34,649 nt of DNA from Bog-756 sp036553725. GTDB lineage: Bacteria; Actinomycetota; Acidimicrobiia; Acidimicrobiales; RAAP-2. Below, in pieces: positions 1 through 7,108 of the stretch; position 1 is the first letter of the stretch, and the number at the start of each line of letters is the position of its first letter. The position numbers and the translations under genes are program-made. The DNA lies in NCBI GenBank assembly GCA_036553725.1, contig DATBOO010000097.1:1-34649 (forward strand), given 5' to 3'. Below the pieces are notes generated by a model. The model had not been told where the DNA came from. It ran no database searches and saw only the letters and a list, made by a program, of their open reading frames with translations.

Positions 1-500
1 GAACCCGGCGTTCCCCTGGGCGAACACCCCGCCATCGGCCGAGGCCAGCCAGTAGCCCTGGTCGACCGCGGTGGCGGCCGGGTTGGCGGCCATCGCCACC
101 ATCAGCGAATTGAGGCCCGAGCCGAGCGGGGAGTTGGCCGACCGCGCGTCCCCGAAACCGATCACACCCCGCCCTGGTAGTCGTGGGGATGGCTGGTGGC
201 CCCGCCCGTGGGGACCACGCCGGTGGCCGGGGCCGCACCGGCGGACGCCGGGTTGAGCGCGGCCGCCGACACCCCGATCAGGGACAACACCACCGCTGGC
301 ACCGCCGCCAGCACCGCCGCCAGGACCGCCGCCAGCACCGCCAACCGGGCTGCCCGCACCCCCGCCCGGCCTCGCCTGCACCCAGTCCGCCCCGGTCCCG
401 GGCCGTACGGGGATGCCGCCGGACGATCGCATGGGCACCGATCGAGGGTACGCGACAACCGACGGGCTTGAAAAGGCGACCGGCGGAAGCGGCGGGACAC
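1..500 (-). pseudogene. secreted repeat protein, N-terminal part, apparent frameshift, cut by window edge
   Basis: The reading frame opening at 500 starts with a basic stretch, then a long Ala/Val/Leu core (about positions 350-255) ending near an Ala-rich site, which looks like a signal peptide. It stops at 162-164 just after HPHDYQGGV. From 165 down to 1 a second minus-strand frame continues with IGFGDARSANSPLG and then GYWLASADGGVFAQGNAGF. That second part matches the 'GYWLxxxDGGVFxxGxAxF' cell-surface repeat of many actinobacterial secreted proteins. Removing one TG from the GTGTG at 163-167 joins signal peptide and repeat in one frame (YQGG-V-IGFGD). I therefore read this as one secreted gene running off the left edge and broken by a small indel, either real or an assembly error. 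Alternative: a separate gene starting with GTG at 165. Function unknown; probably extracellular. Confidence 0.55.
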
Positions 501-635
501 TCTCCGGACCAGCGGCGGGGCCGGGGAGCGTTCCGGGGAGTGGGCGGCAGAAGGAGCGGCGGCCGGGAGTCCGATGGCGGAGGAGCCGCCGGATTTTTGT
601 CATTTTCCCCATGGAAAAACAGCCATGGAGAGTGG

Positions 636-659
636 TAGTCTGGTCACACCACGTGGTGT
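636..659 (+). promoter_or_regulatory. promoter with palindromic operator for the SGNH hydrolase gene
   Basis: ACACCACGTGGTGT at 646-659 is a perfect 14-bp palindrome in the only AT-richer stretch between two divergent genes. A TANNNT box, TAGTCT, lies at 636-641, which would put the transcription start inside the palindrome. A repressor bound there would block initiation. The regulator is not identifiable from the sequence. Confidence 0.5.
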
Positions 660-710
660 TCAGGGCGCGGGGTGGCGACGAGGGGAGAGGTCGATGGAGG
701 CAACCACACG

Positions 711-1847
711 GTGACTCTGCGACCCCCCCAGCCCGAGCCGTTCCTCCGGGGCGCGCCCTACCCCCCAGCTGGGGACAACCCCTACCCCCGGGCCGACCCC
801 GTCGATGCGCCCCGGCTGCCCGCCGACACCTGGCACTCGGCGCAGGTCCCCGCCGGCGTCCGTCTCGAGCTGGTGGGCGACGCCGAGGCGGTCGACATCG
901 CCTATCACACGAGCTCGGGGAACATGGGCTATCGCGGCGACGGGGCGGGGATCACCTTCTCCCTGTGGCGAGGTGGCGGCAACGTGTGGAGCGAGGAGGC
1001 CGTGCTGGGAGACGGCCTGGTCCGCCTCCCGCTCGGCTCGTCCCCGCCGGCGGACCCGGCGGTCATCTACCTGCCCGAGGGGATGCACCCGGTCATCCAC
1101 TCCATCTCCGCCGTGCGCGGGGTGATCACCCCGGCTCCGGCCCAGCCCCGCTGGATCGCCTACGGCGACTCGTCCACCCAGGGCTGGATCGCTTCGGGCC
1201 CCTCGCTGGGATGGGCCGCAGTGGCAGCCAGGAGCGCTGGTCTCGACCTGGTGAACCTGGGCTATGCCGGCGCGGCCCGGGGGGAGATCGTCACCGCCGA
1301 GCACATCGCCGGATTGCGGGCCGACATCATCACCATCGCCTATGGCGAGAGCTGCTGGACCCGGACACCACACAATGTGGGCATGGTCACCGAGGGGTTG
1401 TGGGGATTTCTCGACCTGGTCCGCCAGGGCCACCCGACCACGCCCATCGTGGTCATCAGCCCGGTGGTCCGCACCGACGCCGAGGAGGCGCCCAACCGGC
1501 TCGGTGCCTCCCTCGCCGACATCCGCCACGCCATCGAGATGGTGACCCGCGACCGCATCGTCTGCGGCGACCACACCCTGTCCCTGGTGGCGGGGAAGAC
1601 CATCATCAATGCCGAGCATCTGGCCGACGGCATCCACCCGAGCGACGAGGGCCACAAGCGGATCGCCGCCACCGTGGCCCGGGCCCTGACCGCGACGATG
1701 AAGTCAGCCCAGGAGGCGCCGCAGCCCGAGGTGCCCGCCGCCCGCGCCCACATCCTGCGACCCACCCGGCCGGTCCCCGCCCGCGTCGGCATGACCACCT
1801 TCGGCTCCCGCTCGTCGGCGGTCACCTCCCCCTCCCCGGCGCGCTGA
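711..1847 (+). CDS. SGNH/GDSL-type hydrolase
   Basis: A 378-aa protein. Residues 1-140 resemble the beta-rich N-terminal domain found before some SGNH esterases. The SGNH core follows: block I IAYGDSSTQGW with the likely nucleophile Ser154, block II NLGYAGAARGE with its Gly, and block V DGIHPSDEGH with Asp306 and His309 as the rest of the triad. Block III, normally GxND, reads IAYGESCW and lacks the usual Asn. No clear signal peptide is visible, so it is probably cytoplasmic; the substrate (ester or acetyl group) is unknown. GTG 711 is preferred because GGAGG (696-700) lies 10 nt upstream. An in-frame GTG at 672 has no such site. The last 50 residues are Pro/Ala/Ser-rich and look disordered. 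The gene is single, and convergent with the cyclase gene. Confidence 0.8.
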   Translation: MTLRPPQPEPFLRGAPYPPAGDNPYPRADPVDAPRLPADTWHSAQVPAGVRLELVGDAEAVDIAYHTSSGNMGYRGDGAGITFSLWRGGGNVWSEEAVLGDGLVRLPLGSSPPADPAVIYLPEGMHPVIHSISAVRGVITPAPAQPRWIAYGDSSTQGWIASGPSLGWAAVAARSAGLDLVNLGYAGAARGEIVTAEHIAGLRADIITIAYGESCWTRTPHNVGMVTEGLWGFLDLVRQGHPTTPIVVISPVVRTDAEEAPNRLGASLADIRHAIEMVTRDRIVCGDHTLSLVAGKTIINAEHLADGIHPSDEGHKRIAATVARALTATMKSAQEAPQPEVPAARAHILRPTRPVPARVGMTTFGSRSSAVTSPSPAR

Positions 1848-1863
1848 CCCCACCTCTCCCGGC

Positions 1864-1880
1864 TCCCCCGGACCGGGGGA
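1864..1880. terminator. inverted repeat between convergent genes, possible bidirectional terminator
   Basis: TCCCCCGG-A-CCGGGGGA is a perfect 8+1+8 inverted repeat in the 84-bp gap between the stops of two convergent genes. There is no T-run, as is common for actinobacterial intrinsic terminators. Placement and symmetry suggest termination on both strands. Confidence 0.4.
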
Positions 1881-1931
1881 CGACGGCTCCCGGACGCGGC
1901 AGACCACGGATCTCGACGGCGCCGTCCGACG

Positions 1932-3266
1932 CTACGGTCGGGCGGTCAGCAACTCCCATTCGCCCGGCACTCCCCTGAGACCGTGGCGGCCGTGGTCGGC
2001 GAACACGATGCCGGAGCCGGCAACCAGATCCCGTACGGTGCTCGTCACGAGCACCTCGCCTGCGTCCGCCAGGGCTGCCACCCGGGCGCCGACATGCACG
2101 GCGATGCCGGCGAGGTCATCTCCGCGTTGCTCGCACTCTCCGGTGTGCAGGCCGGCCCGGATGCCGATGCCGAAGCGGGGCGCTCCCGTGGCAATCGCCT
2201 GTGCGCACCGGATGGCACGGGCCGGACCGTCGAAGCAGGCGAGGAAGCCGTCACCCGTGGTCTTGACCTCCCGGCCTCCGTACCGGTCGAGTTCGAGACG
2301 GATGGCGTGATCGTGCTGGTCGAGAACCTCTCTCCAGCGGCGATCCCCGAGCTTCGATGCCAATTCGGTCGATTTGACGATGTCGGTGAACAGCACCGTC
2401 TTGAGCACGCGCTCGATATCAGGCTGATGGCGACGGCCGGTGAGGAACTCCCGGATCTCGTCGATCACCGCCACAGCGTCGCCGATCCACCACCAGTGGT
2501 CTTCCCCTGGTAGCTCGACGTATTTTGCTCCGGCAATGTGCTGTGCGCAGTATCGGCCGTGGTGTACCTCGGCTACACGATCTTCCCTCCGGTGAACCAC
2601 GAGCGTCGGAGCCGAGATGGCGCTCAAGACCGGTCGGATGTCGATGAGTGCGTTCATGGCGAGTTGCGTCACCATGGCCGAAGGTGTGCCCGTTGCGCTC
2701 TCGACCCTGGCCACCCAATCCCGTGCACCAGGAACGCCGGCCAGGCCGGGCGCGAACCATTGCTCACCGGACAATCCACTCCCCCAGCTCGATTCGACGT
2801 AGTCGAGCAACATCTTCTGGGCGCCATCGTCGAAGCCCCAGGGGAAATCAGGTGTGGCCGACCACTTGACCATGGCCTCGACGAGAATGAGCGCGCTGAC
2901 CCGTTCCGGGTAGGTCGCCGCAAACAGGGCGGTGATCGGCGCGGCCTCTGATCCACCGAGGAGCGCGGCCCGTTCCGATCCGACCGCGCCCATCACGGCA
3001 CGGACGTCATCCATGCGCTCCTCGAGCGTCGGAACCCCGGTGACCCGGTCGGAGAGTCCGGTGCCGCGCTTGTCGAGCAGGATCAACCGGCTGAATGCCG
3101 CCAGCCCGTTCCAAAAGGAACCGAGTGCGCCGTCGTCCCAGGCGGCATCCATGATCGCCAGACCCGGGGGGACCACCACGAGGTCGATGGGCCCCTCGCC
3201 CACCGTCTGGTAGGCGATGTCGAGATCACCGCTGCTGGCGTAGTGGGTGCGGGGCCTCTTGATCAC
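1932..3266 (-). CDS. alpha/beta-hydrolase fused to class III adenylate/guanylate cyclase
   Basis: A 444-aa two-domain protein. Residues about 10-265 form an alpha/beta hydrolase: nucleophile elbow LLGGSEAAP (GxSxA rather than GxSxG), a late acid near RREDRV, and the catalytic His in GEDHWWW. Residues about 275-440 form a class III nucleotidyl cyclase: FTDIVKSTE carries the first metal Asp, VKTTGDGF the second Asp and a Lys expected to contact the purine, and VHVGARVAALA the transition-state Arg. The Asn usual in that last motif is His here. The likely reaction is ATP (or GTP) to the cyclic nucleotide, with the hydrolase domain perhaps sensing or cleaving a ligand. This fusion is known in mycobacteria. 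GTG 3266 is chosen because GGAGAGGCGG precedes it; a TTG at 3341 would add 25 residues. Confidence 0.85.
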   Translation of the reverse strand: MIKRPRTHYASSGDLDIAYQTVGEGPIDLVVVPPGLAIMDAAWDDGALGSFWNGLAAFSRLILLDKRGTGLSDRVTGVPTLEERMDDVRAVMGAVGSERAALLGGSEAAPITALFAATYPERVSALILVEAMVKWSATPDFPWGFDDGAQKMLLDYVESSWGSGLSGEQWFAPGLAGVPGARDWVARVESATGTPSAMVTQLAMNALIDIRPVLSAISAPTLVVHRREDRVAEVHHGRYCAQHIAGAKYVELPGEDHWWWIGDAVAVIDEIREFLTGRRHQPDIERVLKTVLFTDIVKSTELASKLGDRRWREVLDQHDHAIRLELDRYGGREVKTTGDGFLACFDGPARAIRCAQAIATGAPRFGIGIRAGLHTGECEQRGDDLAGIAVHVGARVAALADAGEVLVTSTVRDLVAGSGIVFADHGRHGLRGVPGEWELLTARP

Positions 3267-3426
3267 CGGTCCTACCGCCTCTCCGGTTTGTCCGACGCGG
3301 ATCTCCCCAGGTTCGCGCAAGCCCGGGTATCTTCGTGCCAAAGATCGTCAGACATGCCATGGCCTAGCCTCCCCGTGGTCGGGAAGACCCCGTCCGCCAG
3401 GGCGCCCGTTCCACCGGGCACGCCCG

Positions 3427-3457
3427 TTCACCGAACAACCCCGTTTCACCGAACAAC
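3427..3457. repeat. 13-bp direct repeat, two copies, upstream of SDR
   Basis: TTCACCGAACAAC occurs at 3427-3439 and 3445-3457, with starts 18 bp apart. It lies directly before the ribosome binding site of the SDR gene and is more AT-rich than its surroundings. It could be a direct-repeat activator site or a local duplication; the rest of the 3342-3475 gap shows nothing clear. Confidence 0.5.
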
Positions 3458-3475
3458 GAGGAAGGGACGCACCAG

Positions 3476-4285
3476 ATGGAAGCTCCCACGCTCATCGAAT
3501 CGTTCCGGGTCGACGGCAAGGTCGCCGTGGTGACTGGAGCCGGCAGCGGCATCGGGAAGGCGAGCGCCCTGGCGCTGGCCGGGGCCGGGGCCACGGTGGT
3601 CTGCGCCGATATCCGGGCCGACACCGCCCAGGCCACCGCGGCCGAGATCTCGGCCCACGGAGGCGTCGCCGAAGGAGTGCCGCTCGACGTCTCCGCCCGC
3701 GCCGACATCGATGCGCTGGCCGGCCGGGTGTCGGCCGAGCGGGGCGGCATCCACGTCTGGTGCAACATCGCCGGGATCATGCTGGGCGGCCCCTTCCTCG
3801 AGGAGTCGGAGGAGGACCTCGACACCATCATGGCCGTCAACCTGAAGGGGGTCTTCTTCGGGTGCCAAGCCGCCGGTCGGGTCATGGTCGGTCAGCCGGA
3901 GGGGGGCAGCATCATCAACTGCTCGTCGGCCGCCGCCGACGCTCCCAGCCCCAACATCGCGATCTACGCCATCTGCAAGGCCGCGGTCAACCAGATGACC
4001 AAGAGCCTGGCCGTGGAGGTGGGCCGGAAGCACGTCCGGGTGAACGCCGTCGCTCCCGGGTTCGTGATCACCGGGATGACCACCGGCCATTTCAACCTCC
4101 CCGACGGGAGCCGGGACGAGACCATGGAGAACGACCTGGTGTCCGCCATGCGCAAGGGAGCCCCCCTGCGGTCGGTGGGCGAGCCCGAGGACATCGCCGC
4201 CGCGGTGCTGTACCTGGCCTCGGACGCCTCCCGGTTCATGACCGGCCAGGTGGTCAGGCCCAACGGCGGCGTGGCCATGATCTGA
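3476..4285 (+). CDS. short-chain dehydrogenase/reductase (SDR)
   Basis: A 269-aa classical SDR, the usual family length. The N-terminal Rossmann motif VVTGAGSGIGKAS binds NAD(P)(H). Catalytic residues are Ser151 in INCSSAAAD, Tyr164 and Lys168 in YAICK (YxxxK). The PGFVITGM segment after the active site and the C-terminal YLASDASRFMTGQ are family-typical. It should oxidise or reduce an alcohol/ketone, substrate unknown. The start is supported by AGGAAGGG about 10 nt before the ATG. It stands alone between the divergent cyclase gene and the DUF222 gene, followed by a hairpin, so it is probably a single transcription unit. Confidence 0.9.
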   Translation: MEAPTLIESFRVDGKVAVVTGAGSGIGKASALALAGAGATVVCADIRADTAQATAAEISAHGGVAEGVPLDVSARADIDALAGRVSAERGGIHVWCNIAGIMLGGPFLEESEEDLDTIMAVNLKGVFFGCQAAGRVMVGQPEGGSIINCSSAAADAPSPNIAIYAICKAAVNQMTKSLAVEVGRKHVRVNAVAPGFVITGMTTGHFNLPDGSRDETMENDLVSAMRKGAPLRSVGEPEDIAAAVLYLASDASRFMTGQVVRPNGGVAMI

Positions 4286-4302
4286 GGGGATAGGCCTCTG
4301 AA

Positions 4303-4318
4303 CAGGGATTTCTCCCTG
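4303..4318 (+). terminator. hairpin after the SDR gene
   Basis: CAGGGA-TTTC-TCCCTG is a perfect 6-bp stem with a 4-nt loop, 18 nt after the SDR stop. A weaker GAGG/CCTC pairing precedes it. No long T-run follows. Position fits an intrinsic terminator between the SDR and DUF222-HNH genes. Confidence 0.45.
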
Positions 4319-4392
4319 ATTCGTCGCTGATCCGGCCCCGCTGGGACCCGCCGCGCCGCCTGGATGTCATACCCACCTGCTCCACTGTCTGT

Positions 4393-5793
4393 ATGGCAGT
4401 CATGGCTCCTGACTCCGAACGGTCCGGCCGGCATCCGATCGAGGCTCGGGAACTGTTCGCCCACCTCGACGCCATCGACTCGTTCTTCGACGCCTACGAG
4501 CCCGACCGCTACTCCGCCGAGGACGGGGCGAAGATGCTCGGCCGGTTGACCCGGCACGAGCGACGGGTGGTGGCGGTCAAGACCCTGACGGCGGCCCGGG
4601 TGGCCCGGGGGAACCTCCATGTCCGCACCGGTCACCGGACGCCGGCCGAGTTCCTGGCTGCACAGACCGGCGACTCGGTGGGTGACGCCAGAGGCCTGAT
4701 CCGCCTGGGTGAGAACTTGGCCGACCAGCCCGAGTTGGAGGAGTCCTTCCGCAAGGGTCGGCTGGCCCGCCGGCGGGCCGCCCTGGTCTCGGAGGCCGCC
4801 AGGATAAACCCGGGCCAGGAGGGTGAGCTGGTCAAGAGTGCCGAGTCCGACTCCGATGCCACCGTGATGGAGCGGTGTCTCCGGGCCAAGGCCGCGGGGC
4901 GGAGCCGGGAGGACGCCGAGCGCCACCGCCGGGCCCTCCACGACAGCCGTACCGCCCGCACCTGGACCGATGCGGACGGGGCCCTCCGACTCGAGGCCCG
5001 CTTCGCCCCCGAAGTCGGGGCTGAGCTGAAGGCGGCCCTGGAGGCTCAGGCCGAGCGGCAGTTCCAAAGGGCCCGCAAGGAGGGTCGCTTCGAGGCCTCC
5101 GACGCCTACCGGGCCGATGCTCTCCTCGCCCTCGTCACCGGCAAGGGACTCGTGGTCCCGGAGAGGAAGGGGCGTAGGCGTTCGGCCACTCCCGACCACG
5201 CCGTCCTCACCGAGCCCGCGGAGCCCACCGGAGACCCCAACGCCACCGTCTCGGTGGTGGTCGACCTCGAAGCCCTGCGCCGCGGGAAGGTGGAAGAGGG
5301 CGGTCGCTGCGAGATCCCCGGTGTGGGGTCGGTATCGGTCGAGCACGCGCACCGGCTCTTGGGGGAGGCCCTGGTCGAGCTGGTCATCGCCCATGGGGTG
5401 GACGTCACCACCGTCTACTCGGCCGGACGCCACATCCCCCGCCGGGTGCGCTCGGCCCTCCTCCTGCGGGACCCCCGGTGCGTGGTCCCCGGTTGCGATA
5501 CCAGGCTCGGACTCGAGAACGACCACTGGGTCACCGACTTCGCCAAGGGCGGCCTCACCTCCCTCGACAACCTGGCCCGCGTCTGTCGCCGGCATCATCG
5601 GCAGCGGACGCACCAGGGGTTCGATCTCCTCCGGGGACCGGACGGGTGGGAGTGGATCGCCCCCAAGACCCCCGTCGTCCCCAAGCGGCCCCGACCCAAG
5701 CCGAAGGCCGAGGCCAGGTCCGCGACCCCCGCCCCGGCCTCGGGCTCCAGTTCGCCTCTGTTCGTCGAGGTCTCGCCCCGCCGCCGGGAGTGA
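4393..5793 (+). CDS. DUF222 domain-containing HNH endonuclease
   Basis: A 466-aa protein of the DUF222/REP13E12-type family that is repeated in many actinobacterial genomes. Residues about 15-300 are the charged, helix-rich DUF222 region. Residues about 355-410 form the HNH domain: a CxxxxC pair (Cys363, Cys368), ENDHWVTDFAKGG with Asp377-His378, SLDNL with the Asn, and RRHHR with the metal-side His pair near 400. The C-terminal tail is Pro/Ala/Ser-rich. The family is thought to cut DNA and is often linked to mobile or repeated loci, but no IS ends or flanking repeats are visible here. ATG 4393 or the in-frame ATG 4402 may be the start; neither has a strong ribosome binding site. Alternative: a domesticated selfish gene without known role. 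Confidence 0.88.
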   Translation: MAVMAPDSERSGRHPIEARELFAHLDAIDSFFDAYEPDRYSAEDGAKMLGRLTRHERRVVAVKTLTAARVARGNLHVRTGHRTPAEFLAAQTGDSVGDARGLIRLGENLADQPELEESFRKGRLARRRAALVSEAARINPGQEGELVKSAESDSDATVMERCLRAKAAGRSREDAERHRRALHDSRTARTWTDADGALRLEARFAPEVGAELKAALEAQAERQFQRARKEGRFEASDAYRADALLALVTGKGLVVPERKGRRRSATPDHAVLTEPAEPTGDPNATVSVVVDLEALRRGKVEEGGRCEIPGVGSVSVEHAHRLLGEALVELVIAHGVDVTTVYSAGRHIPRRVRSALLLRDPRCVVPGCDTRLGLENDHWVTDFAKGGLTSLDNLARVCRRHHRQRTHQGFDLLRGPDGWEWIAPKTPVVPKRPRPKPKAEARSATPAPASGSSSPLFVEVSPRRRE

Positions 5794-5848
5794 GGCTCCG
5801 TCGCCCGACACCGGGCCCGAGCCCCGGCGCCAATCGGCTCCGTGGCAC

Positions 5849-5863
5849 CTGACGGACCGTCAG
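5849..5863. promoter_or_regulatory. TetR-type operator, copy 1
   Basis: CTGACGG-A-CCGTCAG is a perfect 7+1+7 inverted repeat 21 bp before the amidohydrolase start. It covers the expected -35 position of the leaderless promoter at 5873-5878. Near-identical sites occur at 12048-12062 and 17498-17510. Odd-length inverted repeats with one central base are common for TetR repressors; the assignment to a TetR is inference. Confidence 0.65.
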
Positions 5864-5872
5864 ACCAGGCGT

Positions 5873-5878
5873 TACACT
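5873..5878 (+). promoter_or_regulatory. -10 box of a leaderless promoter
   Basis: TACACT (TANNNT) is followed after 6 nt by ATG 5885, so transcription would begin at or next to the start codon. TGACGG at 5850-5855, inside the operator, sits 17 nt upstream at the -35 position. No Shine-Dalgarno sequence is present, which agrees with a leaderless mRNA. Confidence 0.6.
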
Positions 5879-5884
5879 CGCCCC

Positions 5885-7084
5885 ATGGCCGACATGCCCA
5901 TGATCATCTCCGTCGACGATCACGTAGTGGAACCACCCAACGTGTGGTTGGACCGCCTTCCGAAGAAGTACCACGACGTCGGGCCCCGGATCGTGCGCGC
6001 CCCGATGGGCGAGATCACCTTCGTCGGCGGCAAGCTCACCGTGGTCCCCGGCTCGGAGGGCTTCCCCACCGACTGGTGGTACTACGAGGACCTGAAGCGC
6101 CCGCTGCTGCGGGTCGACTCCGCCGTCGGTGTGCCCCGGGACGAGGTGACCATGCGGGGCGTGACCTACGAGGACATGCGGCCCGGCTCCTACCAGGTCG
6201 CCCCTCGGCTCGAGGACATGGACGTCAACCACCTGGAGGCCTCGCTGTGCTTCCCCACGTTCCCGCGGTTCTGCGGCCAGACCTTCACCGAGGCCCAGGA
6301 CAAGGAGCTCGCCCTTCTGTGCGTCAAGGCCTACAACGACTGGATGGTCGACGAATGGTGCGGTCCGGAGGCCCAGGGCCGGCTCATCCCGTTGACCCTC
6401 ATCCCCCTCTGGGATGCAGACCTGGCGGCCGACGAGGTGCGCCGCAATGCCGCCCGCGGCGTGCGCGCCGTGTGCTTCAGCGAGATCCCCCCCTTCCTGG
6501 GGCTGCCCTCGGTGCACGATCCCGACCACTACTGGGATCCGTTCTTCCGGGCGTGCGCGGAGACCGGGACCATCGTCAACATGCACATCGGCTCGTCGTC
6601 CAAGATGCCATCGACCTCGGCCGACGCCCCGCCGGCGGTGGGCTCGACGCTGACCCACTCCAATGCCACCTACTCCATGGTCGACTTCATGTTCTCCGGG
6701 GTGCTCGTCCGCTTCCCCGACCTCAAACTGGCCTACGCCGAGGGCCAGATCGGCTGGATCCCGTACATCCTCGAGCGGGCCGACAACGTCTGGGAGGAGA
6801 ACCGCGGCTGGGGAGGGGTGGCCGACATCGTGCCCGAACCGCCGTCGACCTACTTCCACCGTCAGATCTTCGGCTGCTTCTTCGACGACGCCTTCGGGCT
6901 GAAGAACGTCGAGTCGATCGGGGTCGACAACATCACCTACGAGTCGGACTATCCCCACTCGGACTCGACCTGGCCCCAGACCCGTCAGATCGCCGAGAAG
7001 CAGATGAAGGACCTCACCGACGAGCAGGTGTACAAGATCGTCAGGGGCAACGCCATCAAGCTCTACGACCTCGACTTCAAATGA
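5885..7084 (+). CDS. TIM-barrel metal-dependent amidohydrolase (Amidohydro_2, PF04909-like)
   Basis: A 399-aa cytoplasmic protein of the amidohydrolase 2 family, which holds hydrolases and also non-oxidative decarboxylases. The N-terminal ISVDDHVVEPPNVW gives the D-x-H metal ligand pair at the end of strand 1. NMHIGSS supplies a His in mid-barrel. YESDYPHSDSTWP near the C-terminus carries the conserved Asp that activates water. The C-terminal VRGNAIKLYDLD is typical of the family. It leads a four-gene operon with two acyl-CoA dehydrogenase subunits and an LLM oxidoreductase (24-nt gap to the next gene), so it may hydrolyse or decarboxylate a ring or side-chain intermediate in the same pathway. 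Regulation: a palindromic operator overlaps its promoter. Substrate unknown. Confidence 0.88.
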   Translation: MADMPMIISVDDHVVEPPNVWLDRLPKKYHDVGPRIVRAPMGEITFVGGKLTVVPGSEGFPTDWWYYEDLKRPLLRVDSAVGVPRDEVTMRGVTYEDMRPGSYQVAPRLEDMDVNHLEASLCFPTFPRFCGQTFTEAQDKELALLCVKAYNDWMVDEWCGPEAQGRLIPLTLIPLWDADLAADEVRRNAARGVRAVCFSEIPPFLGLPSVHDPDHYWDPFFRACAETGTIVNMHIGSSSKMPSTSADAPPAVGSTLTHSNATYSMVDFMFSGVLVRFPDLKLAYAEGQIGWIPYILERADNVWEENRGWGGVADIVPEPPSTYFHRQIFGCFFDDAFGLKNVESIGVDNITYESDYPHSDSTWPQTRQIAEKQMKDLTDEQVYKIVRGNAIKLYDLDFK

Positions 7085-7108
7085 CCCACCGGGCCTAGGC
7101 CTTCCCCC

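Noticed and set aside
413..1978. Long open frame overlapping the SGNH gene on the same strand
   Set aside because: Its protein is Arg/Pro/Gly/His-rich without motifs, while the overlapping frame has clear SGNH blocks. It is a GC-driven shadow frame.
4393..5793. DUF222-HNH gene as part of a mobile element
   Set aside because: No terminal inverted repeats, target duplications, transposase or integrase are seen around it.
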